Below, one piece after another: positions 8,347 to 17,381 of a stretch of DNA of 64,000 nt. The stretch is from CADEED01 sp035765415 (lineage in GTDB: Bacteria; Pseudomonadota; Gammaproteobacteria; Steroidobacterales; Steroidobacteraceae): positions 1 to 64,000 of the forward strand of contig DASTXR010000131.1 in assembly GCA_035765415.1 (NCBI GenBank), written 5' to 3'. Each line of letters begins with the position of its first letter. Position 1 is the stretch's first letter. A program made the position numbers and the translations under genes. The notes beneath the pieces were generated by a model, which was given only the letters and a program-made list of their open reading frames with translations, was not told where the DNA came from and searched no databases.

Positions 8347-10425
8347 TTAGGCCGGGTTTCGCCACCGCGCGAACACGCGCTCGATATCCCCGTTCACTTC
8401 CTCTCCCACGATGCCGCTCGCGAGCTCGCGCCCGAGCTCGCGGTAGCTGTCGAACTGCATCTCGCCGTAGAACTGGTTGGACGTGGGCTGGTTGGGGAAC
8501 TCGGGATTGGTGCGCCAGTAACCGTAGATGTCGGCGCCGAGATTGGTACGCAGCAGCGCCTTCAGATAGAGGATCTCGCCCTGGGTGCCATCGGCGTAGG
8601 TCACGCGGCCCAGCAGGTGCGCCTGCTTGCGCTGCCCGCCGTCCTCGTGGATCAGCGGGTCGGCACAGATGTCGACGCTGGCGCCCAGGTCCGCGCGCGC
8701 CCGTTGAACGGCCTGGCCAAGGTCGGCGAGCGTGGTGTCGGGATCGGCGCCGGCATCGCTCACGACGATGTAGCGGCAGCGCCTGCGCAGCAGCTCGTAC
8801 AACCCGAGGTTCTCGAAATGCCCGCCATCCGCCAGGTGGATACGCGCCTGCTTTTCGTCGAGCCCGATGCCGAACATCTCGCGCAGCATGAGCTGGTACC
8901 ACGCCGGCCAGCGGAAACGGCGCGGCTGGTGCGCTGGGTTGGCCACCCAGACTCCGAGCCGCATGTTCAGCAGCGTCATGAGGAAACTCACGGGACGCGA
9001 GTTGGTGGCGTAGGTATCCGGATCCACCGCGGCGCCCGACACCGAAAACGCGGTCGCGAGCGTGAGCTCCCCATGCAGGTAGTTAGTGGTGCGGCGATAA
9101 CCGGTGGCGGTCGAGCCGCAGTACAGCGGCGTCAGGATCATGTTCTCGCCATTGCGCGCGCGCATCGTCGCGTTGTCCGAGCTCGTGGTGTTCAGCGTGG
9201 TGTTGATGATGTGGAACGGGCCGCCCGACGCGGCGCGCACCTCGGCCAGCTTGAACAGCATCGGGTGGCGATCGGGATCCGCGTGCGCCTCTTTCACCTT
9301 GGGACCGACTTCCGGCAGGAACGCCTCCGCAAGCCGGCTGCGATAATAACTGTGCATCGAAACCGCGTTGATGTCGCAGATGAAGGCGAACAGCAGCGAG
9401 ATGCCCAGCCAGACCGCGAACCCCGTGGTCGTCAACAGCGGCGTGTGATGCGCAAGGTGATACAGCGCCGTCAGCAGGCCGGCCATCACCAGCACCAGGC
9501 CCAGCGTCGCGAACGTGTCGGCGTGTGCGCCCTTCTTGCCGGCCTGTCGAACCGACAGCGCCCCGCTGAGCAGAGGCACGACCCAGGTGGCGTGGCGCGT
9601 GATGCCTCCCGCGAAATCCGCGCGCAGGTAGGTCATGGCGGTTTCTTCGATGCCCGCCATGATCGGGAACAGGCCGATGGCGATGCCGATAAGCCCACCG
9701 GCCAGCAATTCGCCCAGTCGCTGGCGCAGGTACATGCCCGCGCTCACCTGGCGCAGCGGCGGCAACACCGTGCTCAGCGCGAACACCAGCGTCGCCAGTA
9801 GATAGACGGCCAGCAGGCCGACGCCGAACAGGCCGACGATGATGAAGCCGTCGTGCGCGCCGATGGGGCCGGCGCCCGGCAGGCTCATTTGCGCCGGCCA
9901 GCCGAATTCGAACCAGTCATGTTGGGCGACGCCGATGGCGACCAGCATCAGCGGCAGCAGCACGAACAGGTTGAGCAGCGTCCCGGAGAGAACGCTGGCG
10001 CCCAGAGTCCAGCCCGACAGGCCTTTGCCGGTGATGAGATAGCGGCCATGCGCGCGCAACCAGTCGAGCACCGTGCCGCTGCCATCGGCGAGCGGCACTT
10101 CGCCCAGTCGTCGCCCGGAAGTTTCCGGCACGTGCGCGCGCAGCCAGGTGAGACAGGAAGCGATGTATCCGCCACCCGAAACCGACGATAGATAGTCCGT
10201 GCGGGCGAGGAGCCCGGTGCGCGCCAGCACCTGCAGCACACCCATGTTGAAGGCGGCAGACCGAATGCCGCCGCCCGACAGGGCCAGGCCCACCAGCGGA
10301 GCATCCGCCGGCACCACACCCGTGGCGAGCCGTCGCTCGCGTATCCATTCCGACTCCGCGTGTTCGACGGCGGCGAAATCGCGGGTGTAATCGTGGTCCG
10401 GCGTGTCGCTGGCGGGGCTGCTCAC
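8347..10425 (-). CDS. Patatin-like phospholipase with membrane segments
   Basis: A 692-residue protein combining a patatin-type hydrolase fold with several hydrophobic helices in the middle (roughly residues 125-380). The oxyanion stretch LSGGGIRSAAFNMG is at residues 49-62. The likely nucleophile is Ser83 in SVSGGG, which departs from the usual GxSxG at its first position. The catalytic Asp533 lies in DGGHFENLG. I chose the GTG at 10425 because its GTGA overlaps the TGA of the upstream cytochrome gene, so translation is coupled. The frame runs open further up but only antisense-like residues precede this point. A lipid acyl hydrolase is likely, substrate unknown. Confidence 0.82.
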   Translation of the reverse strand: MSSPASDTPDHDYTRDFAAVEHAESEWIRERRLATGVVPADAPLVGLALSGGGIRSAAFNMGVLQVLARTGLLARTDYLSSVSGGGYIASCLTWLRAHVPETSGRRLGEVPLADGSGTVLDWLRAHGRYLITGKGLSGWTLGASVLSGTLLNLFVLLPLMLVAIGVAQHDWFEFGWPAQMSLPGAGPIGAHDGFIIVGLFGVGLLAVYLLATLVFALSTVLPPLRQVSAGMYLRQRLGELLAGGLIGIAIGLFPIMAGIEETAMTYLRADFAGGITRHATWVVPLLSGALSVRQAGKKGAHADTFATLGLVLVMAGLLTALYHLAHHTPLLTTTGFAVWLGISLLFAFICDINAVSMHSYYRSRLAEAFLPEVGPKVKEAHADPDRHPMLFKLAEVRAASGGPFHIINTTLNTTSSDNATMRARNGENMILTPLYCGSTATGYRRTTNYLHGELTLATAFSVSGAAVDPDTYATNSRPVSFLMTLLNMRLGVWVANPAHQPRRFRWPAWYQLMLREMFGIGLDEKQARIHLADGGHFENLGLYELLRRRCRYIVVSDAGADPDTTLADLGQAVQRARADLGASVDICADPLIHEDGGQRKQAHLLGRVTYADGTQGEILYLKALLRTNLGADIYGYWRTNPEFPNQPTSNQFYGEMQFDSYRELGRELASGIVGEEVNGDIERVFARWRNPA

Positions 10426-12692
10426 AGTACAGTTCCGCGCAACCGGCACTGCGGCGGTTGATAGTCCGCGGGCGTTTCCGGCAGGTCGCGGTGGACCTTG
10501 AGGTATTCGATGATGTCGAAGCGCTGTTCGTCGGTGAACTCCGGCCCGATGACTCCGTGTGGCAGTGGATTGGCCTTGGGGTCCGCGAGATGTTTGCTCC
10601 ACGTCGCCGCGTCGGCCGAGAACGCGTGGCCCGTGTTGTGGTTGCCGGGAATGCTGGTGTCGAGCCAGAAGCCGTCATCCTCGCCTTCGTCGTCCGGCGC
10701 GGTTGCGAAGCCCACGTTGACGGAGTCGTAGTCGCGGCGGCCCACGAAGAACTTCTGGTCGCGTTTGGCCGGCGGCAGCAGCATCTGGTACAGCGTGGGC
10801 ACCGAACCGTTGTGCAGGAAAGGAGCGGTGGCCCAGACACCTTCGAGCGGCCGCGGTTTGTAACCGGCGATCTCCTGCGGCAGATCGAGCGTGCCGAAAC
10901 CTTCCAGGCACTGCTGCGTCGCGTAGTCGACACCGTTGTCCGCATAAAAGCGGTTCTTCACGAGAATGCCGACGACGTTGAGCGCAATGCCCTCGGTCAT
11001 CTTCTTGATGTCGAGTTTGGACATCGTGCGGTCGATATCCGCGGCGCCGTGCCGCAGGTCCCAGTAGAGATTCGCGATGTGGCAATCGATCGCGCAGCCC
11101 GGCGGGTCTTCCGGGCGCTTGTAGTCGTCGAGCGCGGGCACGGGAATCAACGCGCTCATCGCGGCATCGACCGCCTTCATCGCCTCGACCGGCAGCACGG
11201 GCTCGATGGTCGCGTCGGGATCCGGATACGCAGCCAGCGCCGCGGGCAGATCTCCGAGCGGCGCACCCGCTTCGGTTCGCAGCCGGATGATCTCGCGCAG
11301 GCGGAAACGCACGTTACGCGCGATGTTGCGCGTGAAGCCCGGCCGCAATGCCGCCTGCAGATCCGCGTTCGTGAGGCCGGTGTCCGACAGGTCGTAGGTA
11401 CGCTCGAGGAAACCCATGGCCGCCTGGGGATCCGTGCCTATGTGATCGAGCGGGATCACCTCGATGCGCCACTCGAGCTCGTGCGACGGCTTGAGCGGTG
11501 CGTTCGCCTGCTGGCGCGCCGGCTCCGCGACATGCGGGCCGTGGCATTCCTGGCAACGTTGTTTGAAGAGCTCTTCGCCGCGGCGGGCTTTCGCTTCATC
11601 GATGGCGCCGAAGATCTCCGCGGGCCAGCGTGGCGGCTTCAACAAGTGCAGCGTGTGTTCGATGCGAAGCAGGCCGGCGACATCCACGGAGCTGCGGTAC
11701 CGCGCGTCCGGCGGCAACGGTGCGCGCATGGCCGACAGCAGCGGCGTGATGGCGCCCACACCCAGCGCCTCGCCGACGTTGCGCGCCAGCGGTTGCGACA
11801 CCGAGCCGTTGTATTGCACCCAGTCGAACTTCCAGATGTTCCACAGGTATGGATAGCTGACCGGCGCATCGCCGACGTGGTAGTTGGCCTTGGAAAGGTG
11901 GTCGCCGAAAGCCGTGTTGCCGATGCGGCCGAGGGCGTCCGTGCGTCCGAACCCTTCGTGCACGGGATACAGCTTGCGCAACGGGTTGTTCTGCCCGCTG
12001 GCGAGCATGGCCCTGATGGTGGCGCGCATCGCCGACTTGAGCGCGGGCTTGGCGCGCGGGTAACCGGCGCCGAGCACCCGCTTGGCGAACCGGTCGAACT
12101 TCCAGGGATTGATCACCGTGCTGATCAGTGACGACAGCAGCGTGGGGGCAAAGCTGCCGCGCGACATGTCGGTGAACGCGTGCATGGCGGGCCCACCGTC
12201 GATGCGGACCGCGGTGGTCCGGCCATTCCGGGTGAAATGGATCTCGCCCGAGTGGCAGGCGGCGCAGGTGATGTCGAGCACGTCCTCGCCAATGCGTGGA
12301 TCGAAATGGCGCGTGAAACCGATCGGAAGCTGGTGCGGGTTGGCTTCGCTCGGCTCCGGGTCGACGACAAAACGGTATTTGCGCATATGCTCCGGCGCGG
12401 CGAATCGTTCCCGCGACAACGGCAGCTCCAGGTTCACGAACCAGTCGTAGCGCACGGCGCCCGCCGAAGCGCCCTGAGGCATTGAGGTTCCCTGCGCGGT
12501 GTAGTAATAGCGCTGACGCAACGCAGCGTTTTGCCCGGCGCCCCAGCCCTGGTCCAGCCAGACGTATTCGTCCACCGGTTCCAGCGCGGGAATGTTGTGC
12601 ACGGGCCAGGCCACGAACCAGACGAACAATCCACCTGCCACCGCGACTGTCACGACAACCAGGCGCAACATCCATTTCAGAAATCGGCGCAT
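10422..12692 (-). CDS. Membrane-anchored multiheme cytochrome c, RoxA/peroxidase-like
   Basis: A 756-residue protein with an N-terminal membrane anchor (residues 9-30) and a periplasmic body. Heme-binding motifs are CAACH (143-147) and CQECH (380-384). A third candidate, CAIDCH (533-538), has three rather than two residues between the cysteines. The C-terminal stretch VWATAPFLHNGSVPTL (619-634) is characteristic of the di-heme cytochrome c peroxidase/RoxA rubber-oxygenase superfamily. It is the first gene of a two-gene unit with the patatin-like gene. A redox enzyme or oxygenase acting on a hydrophobic substrate is plausible, but rubber cleavage is not shown. Confidence 0.8.
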   Translation of the reverse strand: MRRFLKWMLRLVVVTVAVAGGLFVWFVAWPVHNIPALEPVDEYVWLDQGWGAGQNAALRQRYYYTAQGTSMPQGASAGAVRYDWFVNLELPLSRERFAAPEHMRKYRFVVDPEPSEANPHQLPIGFTRHFDPRIGEDVLDITCAACHSGEIHFTRNGRTTAVRIDGGPAMHAFTDMSRGSFAPTLLSSLISTVINPWKFDRFAKRVLGAGYPRAKPALKSAMRATIRAMLASGQNNPLRKLYPVHEGFGRTDALGRIGNTAFGDHLSKANYHVGDAPVSYPYLWNIWKFDWVQYNGSVSQPLARNVGEALGVGAITPLLSAMRAPLPPDARYRSSVDVAGLLRIEHTLHLLKPPRWPAEIFGAIDEAKARRGEELFKQRCQECHGPHVAEPARQQANAPLKPSHELEWRIEVIPLDHIGTDPQAAMGFLERTYDLSDTGLTNADLQAALRPGFTRNIARNVRFRLREIIRLRTEAGAPLGDLPAALAAYPDPDATIEPVLPVEAMKAVDAAMSALIPVPALDDYKRPEDPPGCAIDCHIANLYWDLRHGAADIDRTMSKLDIKKMTEGIALNVVGILVKNRFYADNGVDYATQQCLEGFGTLDLPQEIAGYKPRPLEGVWATAPFLHNGSVPTLYQMLLPPAKRDQKFFVGRRDYDSVNVGFATAPDDEGEDDGFWLDTSIPGNHNTGHAFSADAATWSKHLADPKANPLPHGVIGPEFTDEQRFDIIEYLKVHRDLPETPADYQPPQCRLRGTVL

Positions 12693-12737
12693 CTCGTTAC
12701 TCCCCTGACGTTCTGACGCATACTACAAACAACCCCG

Positions 12738-14513
12738 ATGCAGGAAGCGATTTTGAACCGGCCCGCAAGTGTTGCAAGTGCCCGCGCCGCGCTCGTCGCG
12801 CTGCTGTTAGTTAGCTGCCTACCAATCCCGGCAGCCGGGGAAACTCGGGGCGTGACCACGATCGAGGCCGGCGTCCCGGTCAACGTCGAGAAACTCACCG
12901 GCGCCATCGCCCTGCTCGAAGACCCCGGCGCCAGTCTCACCATCGACGAGGTCGCCGGCCCCGCGACGAACGAGGGTTTCATCCCCGCCACACCCAAGGC
13001 CGCCAACGTCGGATTCTCGGATTCGGCATGGTGGGCGCGCGTCATCGTGCGCAATCGCGGCGACGCGAGCCGGTTCGTCTACCTGCGCCAGGGCTATCCA
13101 CTCATCGATTCGCTCGATCTGTACGAACCCGGGCCGGGCGGCGCATGGCACCGGCACGCCACGGGCGACCGCACGCCGTTCGGCACCCGCGACGTCGCGC
13201 ATCGCGACTTCCTGTTCCCGCTCACGCTGCCGGCCAACAGCGAAGTCACGTACTACCTGCGTTTCCGCTCGCAGGGCCCCATCGACATCAATCTGTCGCT
13301 GTCCGATCCGAATACGCTGACGGCCGAGGTCAGCCAGGAACAGCTCGCCTACGGCGTGTATTTCGGCTGCGTGATCATGCTGCTGGTATGGAGCGGCCTG
13401 GTGTTCATCGCGGTGCGCGATGGCGCGTTTCTCGCCTACTTCGCGTACGTGGCCACCTTCGGCCTCTACATGATGGTGAACACCGGCCTCGCCTACCAAT
13501 TCCTCTGGCCGGACAGCCCGCGATGGGCGAACACCTGCCTGCTGGTGCTGCTGAGCCTGTCACTGGTCACCGCGGTGCAGTTTTCCACGACGATCCTGCG
13601 CGCCAGCGACTACACACCACGCCTCAATCGCATCGCGCGCGTGTTGCAGGTCCTGGCGGTGTGCGCCATCGCGCTGAGCCCGCTGCTCGACTACTCGGTG
13701 CTGGTGCAACCCGTGTCCATCCTCGTCATGTTGTCCGTGATCTTCATGATCACTCTCGGCATCGTGAGCCTGCTGGCCGGCTCGCGACCGGCGCGTCCCT
13801 ACGTGATTGCATGGGGCGCGTTCCTGGCCGGTTCCATGGTGTTCCTGCTCAAGAATTTCGGCGTCCTGCCGCACACGTTCTTCACGCAGCACAGCTGGCA
13901 GGTCGGTTCGCTGCTCGAGATGATCCTGCTGTCGATGACGCTGTCCAGCCGCATGAGCGAGTTGCAGCACCAGAGCCGCACGGACGCGCTCACGCTGCTC
14001 GGCAACCGCCGCTTGTTCAACGACAAGCTGCCCGATGAATTCGCGCGCGCGCGCCATCAGGGCCATCCGCTGGCGCTGCTCATGCTGGATATCGACAAGT
14101 TCAAGCACTACAACGACATGCATGGCCACGCGCAGGGCGATGAAGCCGTGAAGGCGGTGGCGCACGCGCTGCGCAAGCACGCCCGCAAGCCGCATATCGG
14201 CTGCCGTTATGGTGGCGACGAGTTCTGCGTCATCCTGCCGGGCACGTCGGAAGCATCGGCCGCGGTGCTCGCGGAACGCCTGCGTGCCGCCGTGCAGAGT
14301 GCGCTGTCGGGGGAGCACACCGTCACCGTCAGCATCGGTTATGCCGCCCAGGTCGGCACACGATTCGAGACCGCCCACCAATTGTTCGAAGCGGCCGATG
14401 CCGCGCTGTATTCCGCGAAGGAACAGGGCCGCAACACCATCGCCGCCTTCCAGGGTCGCCGCACCGGCGATCCGCCCGCGGCCGAATCAGTCGAGGTTCC
14501 GGGCGCGGGCTGA
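12738..14513 (+). CDS. 7TMR-DISM diguanylate cyclase
   Basis: A 591-residue membrane signalling protein making cyclic di-GMP. A signal peptide (about 1-34) is followed by a periplasmic 7TMR-DISM extracellular domain, about seven transmembrane helices (roughly residues 205-410) and a C-terminal GGDEF domain. The active motif is an intact GGDEF at 492-496. At the inhibitory I-site position the sequence is RKPH, not RxxD, so product inhibition is probably lost. Divergent from the cytochrome gene across only 45 bases. Confidence 0.92.
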   Translation: MQEAILNRPASVASARAALVALLLVSCLPIPAAGETRGVTTIEAGVPVNVEKLTGAIALLEDPGASLTIDEVAGPATNEGFIPATPKAANVGFSDSAWWARVIVRNRGDASRFVYLRQGYPLIDSLDLYEPGPGGAWHRHATGDRTPFGTRDVAHRDFLFPLTLPANSEVTYYLRFRSQGPIDINLSLSDPNTLTAEVSQEQLAYGVYFGCVIMLLVWSGLVFIAVRDGAFLAYFAYVATFGLYMMVNTGLAYQFLWPDSPRWANTCLLVLLSLSLVTAVQFSTTILRASDYTPRLNRIARVLQVLAVCAIALSPLLDYSVLVQPVSILVMLSVIFMITLGIVSLLAGSRPARPYVIAWGAFLAGSMVFLLKNFGVLPHTFFTQHSWQVGSLLEMILLSMTLSSRMSELQHQSRTDALTLLGNRRLFNDKLPDEFARARHQGHPLALLMLDIDKFKHYNDMHGHAQGDEAVKAVAHALRKHARKPHIGCRYGGDEFCVILPGTSEASAAVLAERLRAAVQSALSGEHTVTVSIGYAAQVGTRFETAHQLFEAADAALYSAKEQGRNTIAAFQGRRTGDPPAAESVEVPGAG

Positions 14514-14539
14514 AATTTCGCGGCAGCGGGCCGCAGGTC

Positions 14540-14586
14540 TTGCATTCCCTACTACACCTGTCATAGAGTCGACCGCAGTTGTAGTT
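14540..14586 (+). promoter_or_regulatory. BlaI-type promoter with two operators ahead of the repressor gene
   Basis: A -35 TTGCAT (14540-14545) and -10 TAGAGT (14564-14569) are separated by 18 bases. A dyad TACTACA-N2-TGTCATA (14550-14565) lies between them. A second half-matching dyad, GCA-N2-TGT extended to CAGTTGTAG, has its centre 21 bases downstream. BlaI/MecI repressors bind TACTACA-N2-TGTAGTA-type sites. Aligned base for base with the second promoter at 17320, 33 of 44 positions agree, with identical spacing. Confidence 0.75.
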
Positions 14587-14597
14587 ATGGAGGTCCC

Positions 14598-14999
14598 GTG
14601 GCCGAACCGAAGCTGAGCGCGCTGGAACTGCGCATCATGGGCGAGCTGTGGAGCCGCGGCGCCTGTTCCATTCGCGAGATCCACGAGGCCATCGTCAAAC
14701 GCGACCGGCCCGCGTACACCACCGTGCAGACCATGGTCTACCGGCTCGAGACCAAGGGCGCGGTGCGCCGCACCAGGAAGATCGGCAACGCCCACGTGTT
14801 CGAGGCCACCACTTCGCAGGCGTCGGTGCAGACGCGACTGCTCAAGGAGCTGCTCGGGTTGTTTGGCGGAAACGCGCGCCCGGTCATGGCGCACCTCGTC
14901 GAGATGGGCAAGATTTCCAGCGAGGACATCGACGAGGCGCAAAAGCTGCTGCGCGCGCATACCGCCAAAGATCCGGCGGCGAAGGACAAGTCAAAATGA
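14598..14999 (+). CDS. BlaI/MecI-family transcriptional repressor
   Basis: A 133-residue winged-helix repressor of the BlaI/MecI/CopY family, normally inactivated by proteolysis when its membrane protease partner senses a signal. The pattern LSALELRIMGELWSRG, then YTTVQTMVYRLETKG (recognition helix, about residues 35-49), then a C-terminal dimerisation tail matches the family. It uses a GTG start preceded by GGAGG. The stop overlaps the ATG of the next gene (ATGA), so repressor and protease are co-translated. Two BlaI-like dyads overlap its own promoter, suggesting autoregulation. Confidence 0.92.
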   Translation: MAEPKLSALELRIMGELWSRGACSIREIHEAIVKRDRPAYTTVQTMVYRLETKGAVRRTRKIGNAHVFEATTSQASVQTRLLKELLGLFGGNARPVMAHLVEMGKISSEDIDEAQKLLRAHTAKDPAAKDKSK

Positions 15000-16336
15000 T
15001 CTCCGCGCTGATCAACCACCTGTGGCAGTCGACGCTGTTCTGCGGCTGCGCCTGGTTGATCACGCTGGCGCTGCGCGCCAACAGCGCGGCGCTGCGCCAC
15101 TGGATCTGGCTGCTGGCGTCGGTGAAGTTCCTGGTGCCGTTTTCACTGCTGTTCTACATGGGTTCGTTCATCGGCCTTCCGGCAGCGCGCATTGCCGACG
15201 ACCAGCCCCTGATGCTGGGCGACGCACTGCAAAACGCCTCGCTGCTCGTCTCGCCGACCGCTTCGCTTCCCGCGGCGGAATCCACTGGCGCGATTGCGCT
15301 GTTCGCGCTGCTCGCGGTCTGGCTCGCCGGCGCATTGATCGTCGGCGCGCGCTGGCTGCTCGCATGGCGCGCCGCGGACTCCCTGGTAAGAGCAGCGCGG
15401 CCGGCGCCGGGCGCATTGCCGGATGCACGCATCACGGATGCCGACATTGAACCGGCCGTGGCGCGCGTCTTTCATCCGGTCGTGTTGCTGCCGGCCGCGT
15501 TGCTCGCCCGGCTTTCGCGCCCGGAGATCGACGCGGTGCTCGCGCACGAGCAGGAACACATCGCGCGGCACGACAACCTCAAGGACAGCGTTCACCGGCT
15601 CGTCGAGATGCTGTTCTGGTTTCATCCCGCCGTGTGGTGGATCGGCCGGCAGATGATCGAAGAGCGGGAGCGCGCCTGCGACGAAGCGGTGCTCGCCAGC
15701 GGTCACGACGGCGGCGAATACGCTTCGGGAATCCTCGCGGTGTGCCGGCACTGCCGGGCCAGTTCGGCGCAATCCGCCGCGGCCACTTCCGGCGATCTCA
15801 CGCGGCGCATCCGCTACATCCTCGACAGCGCGCGGCCAACGGCGCTCGGCGCAATCAAGGCGCTCACTCTGCTCGTCGCGACGCTCGCGGCCGCGGCAGT
15901 ACCCATGTTCGCGGGCGCCGTCGACGGCACCGTTCGCCGGCACGAACTGCTCGCGCTCAACTCACGAGTCCTGGGCACGGCGGATTTTTCGATTGCCCCC
16001 GCGGCCGGCCGCCCGGGCGCACGGCAGGAAATCGTCGCCACGCGTAATGGCGTCGTCATTCGCAACACTACGTTGCGCGACCTGATTGCACTCGCCTATG
16101 GCGTCGAGCGATGGAACGTGAGCGGCAATGGCCAATGGCTGGACTCGCCGCGTTACGACATCCGCGCCGTTTCGCACGATCCCGTGCGCGAGCCCGATGA
16201 GCTCGATCCCTTTGCGCTTCGCGAGCTGACCACCAAACTGATCGCCTCGCGTTTCGATCTGGAGATTCACGTCAATCGCCGCTGCCAGTCGCCTTGCGGG
16301 CGCTACGCGTTGACGGCTCCCATCCCCACGCAGTAG
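14996..16336 (+). CDS. BlaR1-like M56 metalloprotease with C-terminal DUF3738 sensor
   Basis: A 446-residue membrane protease predicted to cleave or release the upstream BlaI-type repressor. There are transmembrane helices at about residues 8-28, 36-60, 99-124 and 284-307. The zinc motif HEQEH is at 184-188, and the third-ligand region ERACDEAVL follows at about 225-233. Instead of BlaR1's penicillin-binding sensor, the extracytoplasmic C-terminus (about 320-446) is a DUF3738/TIGR03435 domain ending in a CxxPCGxY motif, so the signal is probably not simply a beta-lactam. I chose the ATG at 14996 because it overlaps the repressor's stop. The frame is open further up but antiparallel to the repressor's coding sense. 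Confidence 0.88.
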   Translation: MISALINHLWQSTLFCGCAWLITLALRANSAALRHWIWLLASVKFLVPFSLLFYMGSFIGLPAARIADDQPLMLGDALQNASLLVSPTASLPAAESTGAIALFALLAVWLAGALIVGARWLLAWRAADSLVRAARPAPGALPDARITDADIEPAVARVFHPVVLLPAALLARLSRPEIDAVLAHEQEHIARHDNLKDSVHRLVEMLFWFHPAVWWIGRQMIEERERACDEAVLASGHDGGEYASGILAVCRHCRASSAQSAAATSGDLTRRIRYILDSARPTALGAIKALTLLVATLAAAAVPMFAGAVDGTVRRHELLALNSRVLGTADFSIAPAAGRPGARQEIVATRNGVVIRNTTLRDLIALAYGVERWNVSGNGQWLDSPRYDIRAVSHDPVREPDELDPFALRELTTKLIASRFDLEIHVNRRCQSPCGRYALTAPIPTQ

Positions 16337-16340
16337 TCCC

Positions 16341-17291
16341 GTGATCAACGGGCTGGTCGATCATTTGTGGCAGTTCTGCTGCTGCTCTGGAGTCGCGTGG
16401 GCGTTTTCCCTGCTGACGCGCGACAACGCCGCCATCGTGCGGTTGTGGCTGTGGCGAATCGCGGCACTCAAGCTGCTGCTGCCGTTCTCGCTGCTGTTCG
16501 CGCTGGGCGCATGGATGGGATATCCGTCCGTGCATTCAGCCGATCCCACGCCTTCATTGCTGGTCGGGTTCTTCCAGGCTGTCGAGCCGATCGTCGAGCC
16601 GGCACGGCACTTCAGGCTCACCGGTTCGTTCATCGCGATGTGGGCAGTACCTGCGATGGCCGCCGCTGCGGCCTGCGCGTGGTGGATAGGCCGGCAACTA
16701 CGCCGGGAGCGGCTGCGCGTGGATGAGCAGGCGCGACTTCGCGAGGCGGATCCGGATGCGGTCATACCTTCCGTCGGATTCTGGAGAGCCGCGCTGCTCA
16801 GCGCCTGCGCACTCGTCGCCGTGTCGGCGCCGCTGCTCGCCGGCGCCGTCGCCGATCACCAGTGGCGTCGCGATCTGCTGATCGTGAATTCGAACAGACT
16901 GCGCGACGCGCCGGTAAGCCTGACGAAGTCACCGCCGGGGCTGGGACAGCGGTTCCGCGTGATTGCCGACAAGAACGGCGTGCTGGTGCGCAATGCCAGC
17001 ATCCGGGATCTCGTGGCGATGGCGTACGGCGTGAATTCGTATGCCGTGTGGGCTAACCAGTTGTACATCCCGAGGGACGACGGCGAGATCGACTCGTGGA
17101 TTCTCTCGCCGCGTTATGACGTTCGCGCCAACGCGCCGATTCTCGAGCCGCAAAAGTTCGACCCGTACGCACTGCGCCGCCCGGTCTCGCGGCTGCTTGC
17201 CGATCGATTCGGCCTCGAGATCTACGTCAACGGCAGCTGCCAGCCGCCTTGCGGCGTCTACCAGACGCAGATTTCCGCGGAGCCGCTGTAA
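16341..17291 (+). CDS. Protease-less BlaR1/DUF3738 paralogue
   Basis: A 316-residue paralogue of the preceding protein, with a GTG start 4 bases after its stop. The first 60 residues align closely (MINGLVDHLWQ against MISALINHLWQ, both with LPFSLLF/VPFSLLF). The last transmembrane helix (about 147-168) and the DUF3738 domain (about 175-316, with SCQPPCGVY) also align. The segment between, which in the neighbour holds HEQEH and the other zinc ligands, is missing. It therefore keeps membrane and sensor parts but no protease. It could be a decoy, a co-receptor or a partner that modulates the active protease. Function is inference, paralogy is visible. Confidence 0.8.
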   Translation: MINGLVDHLWQFCCCSGVAWAFSLLTRDNAAIVRLWLWRIAALKLLLPFSLLFALGAWMGYPSVHSADPTPSLLVGFFQAVEPIVEPARHFRLTGSFIAMWAVPAMAAAAACAWWIGRQLRRERLRVDEQARLREADPDAVIPSVGFWRAALLSACALVAVSAPLLAGAVADHQWRRDLLIVNSNRLRDAPVSLTKSPPGLGQRFRVIADKNGVLVRNASIRDLVAMAYGVNSYAVWANQLYIPRDDGEIDSWILSPRYDVRANAPILEPQKFDPYALRRPVSRLLADRFGLEIYVNGSCQPPCGVYQTQISAEPL

Positions 17292-17319
17292 GCCCGTCAC
17301 GTCCTGCAGCACACCGCGG

Positions 17320-17366
17320 TTGCATGTTCTACTACAGTTGTACTAAATTGGACCACAGTTGTAGGA
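17320..17366 (+). promoter_or_regulatory. Second BlaI-type promoter with two operators
   Basis: A -35 TTGCAT (17320-17325) and -10 TAAATT (17344-17349) have 18-base spacing. A near-perfect dyad TACTACAgtTGTAcTA (17330-17345) lies between them. A second dyad ACA-N2-TGT (17355-17362) is centred 21 bases further on. This is the stronger of the two operators in the window and lies directly before the beta-lactamase-like gene. Confidence 0.78.
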
Positions 17367-17381
17367 AAGGAGAGCCTGCGC

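Noticed and set aside
10458..12131. Long open frame antisense to the cytochrome c gene
   Set aside because: Composition is typical of an antisense shadow; heme motifs and coupling support the minus-strand gene.
14648..14995. N-terminal extension of the M56 protease frame over the repressor gene
   Set aside because: Reads the repressor in a different frame with no family similarity. The ATG overlapping the repressor stop fits better.
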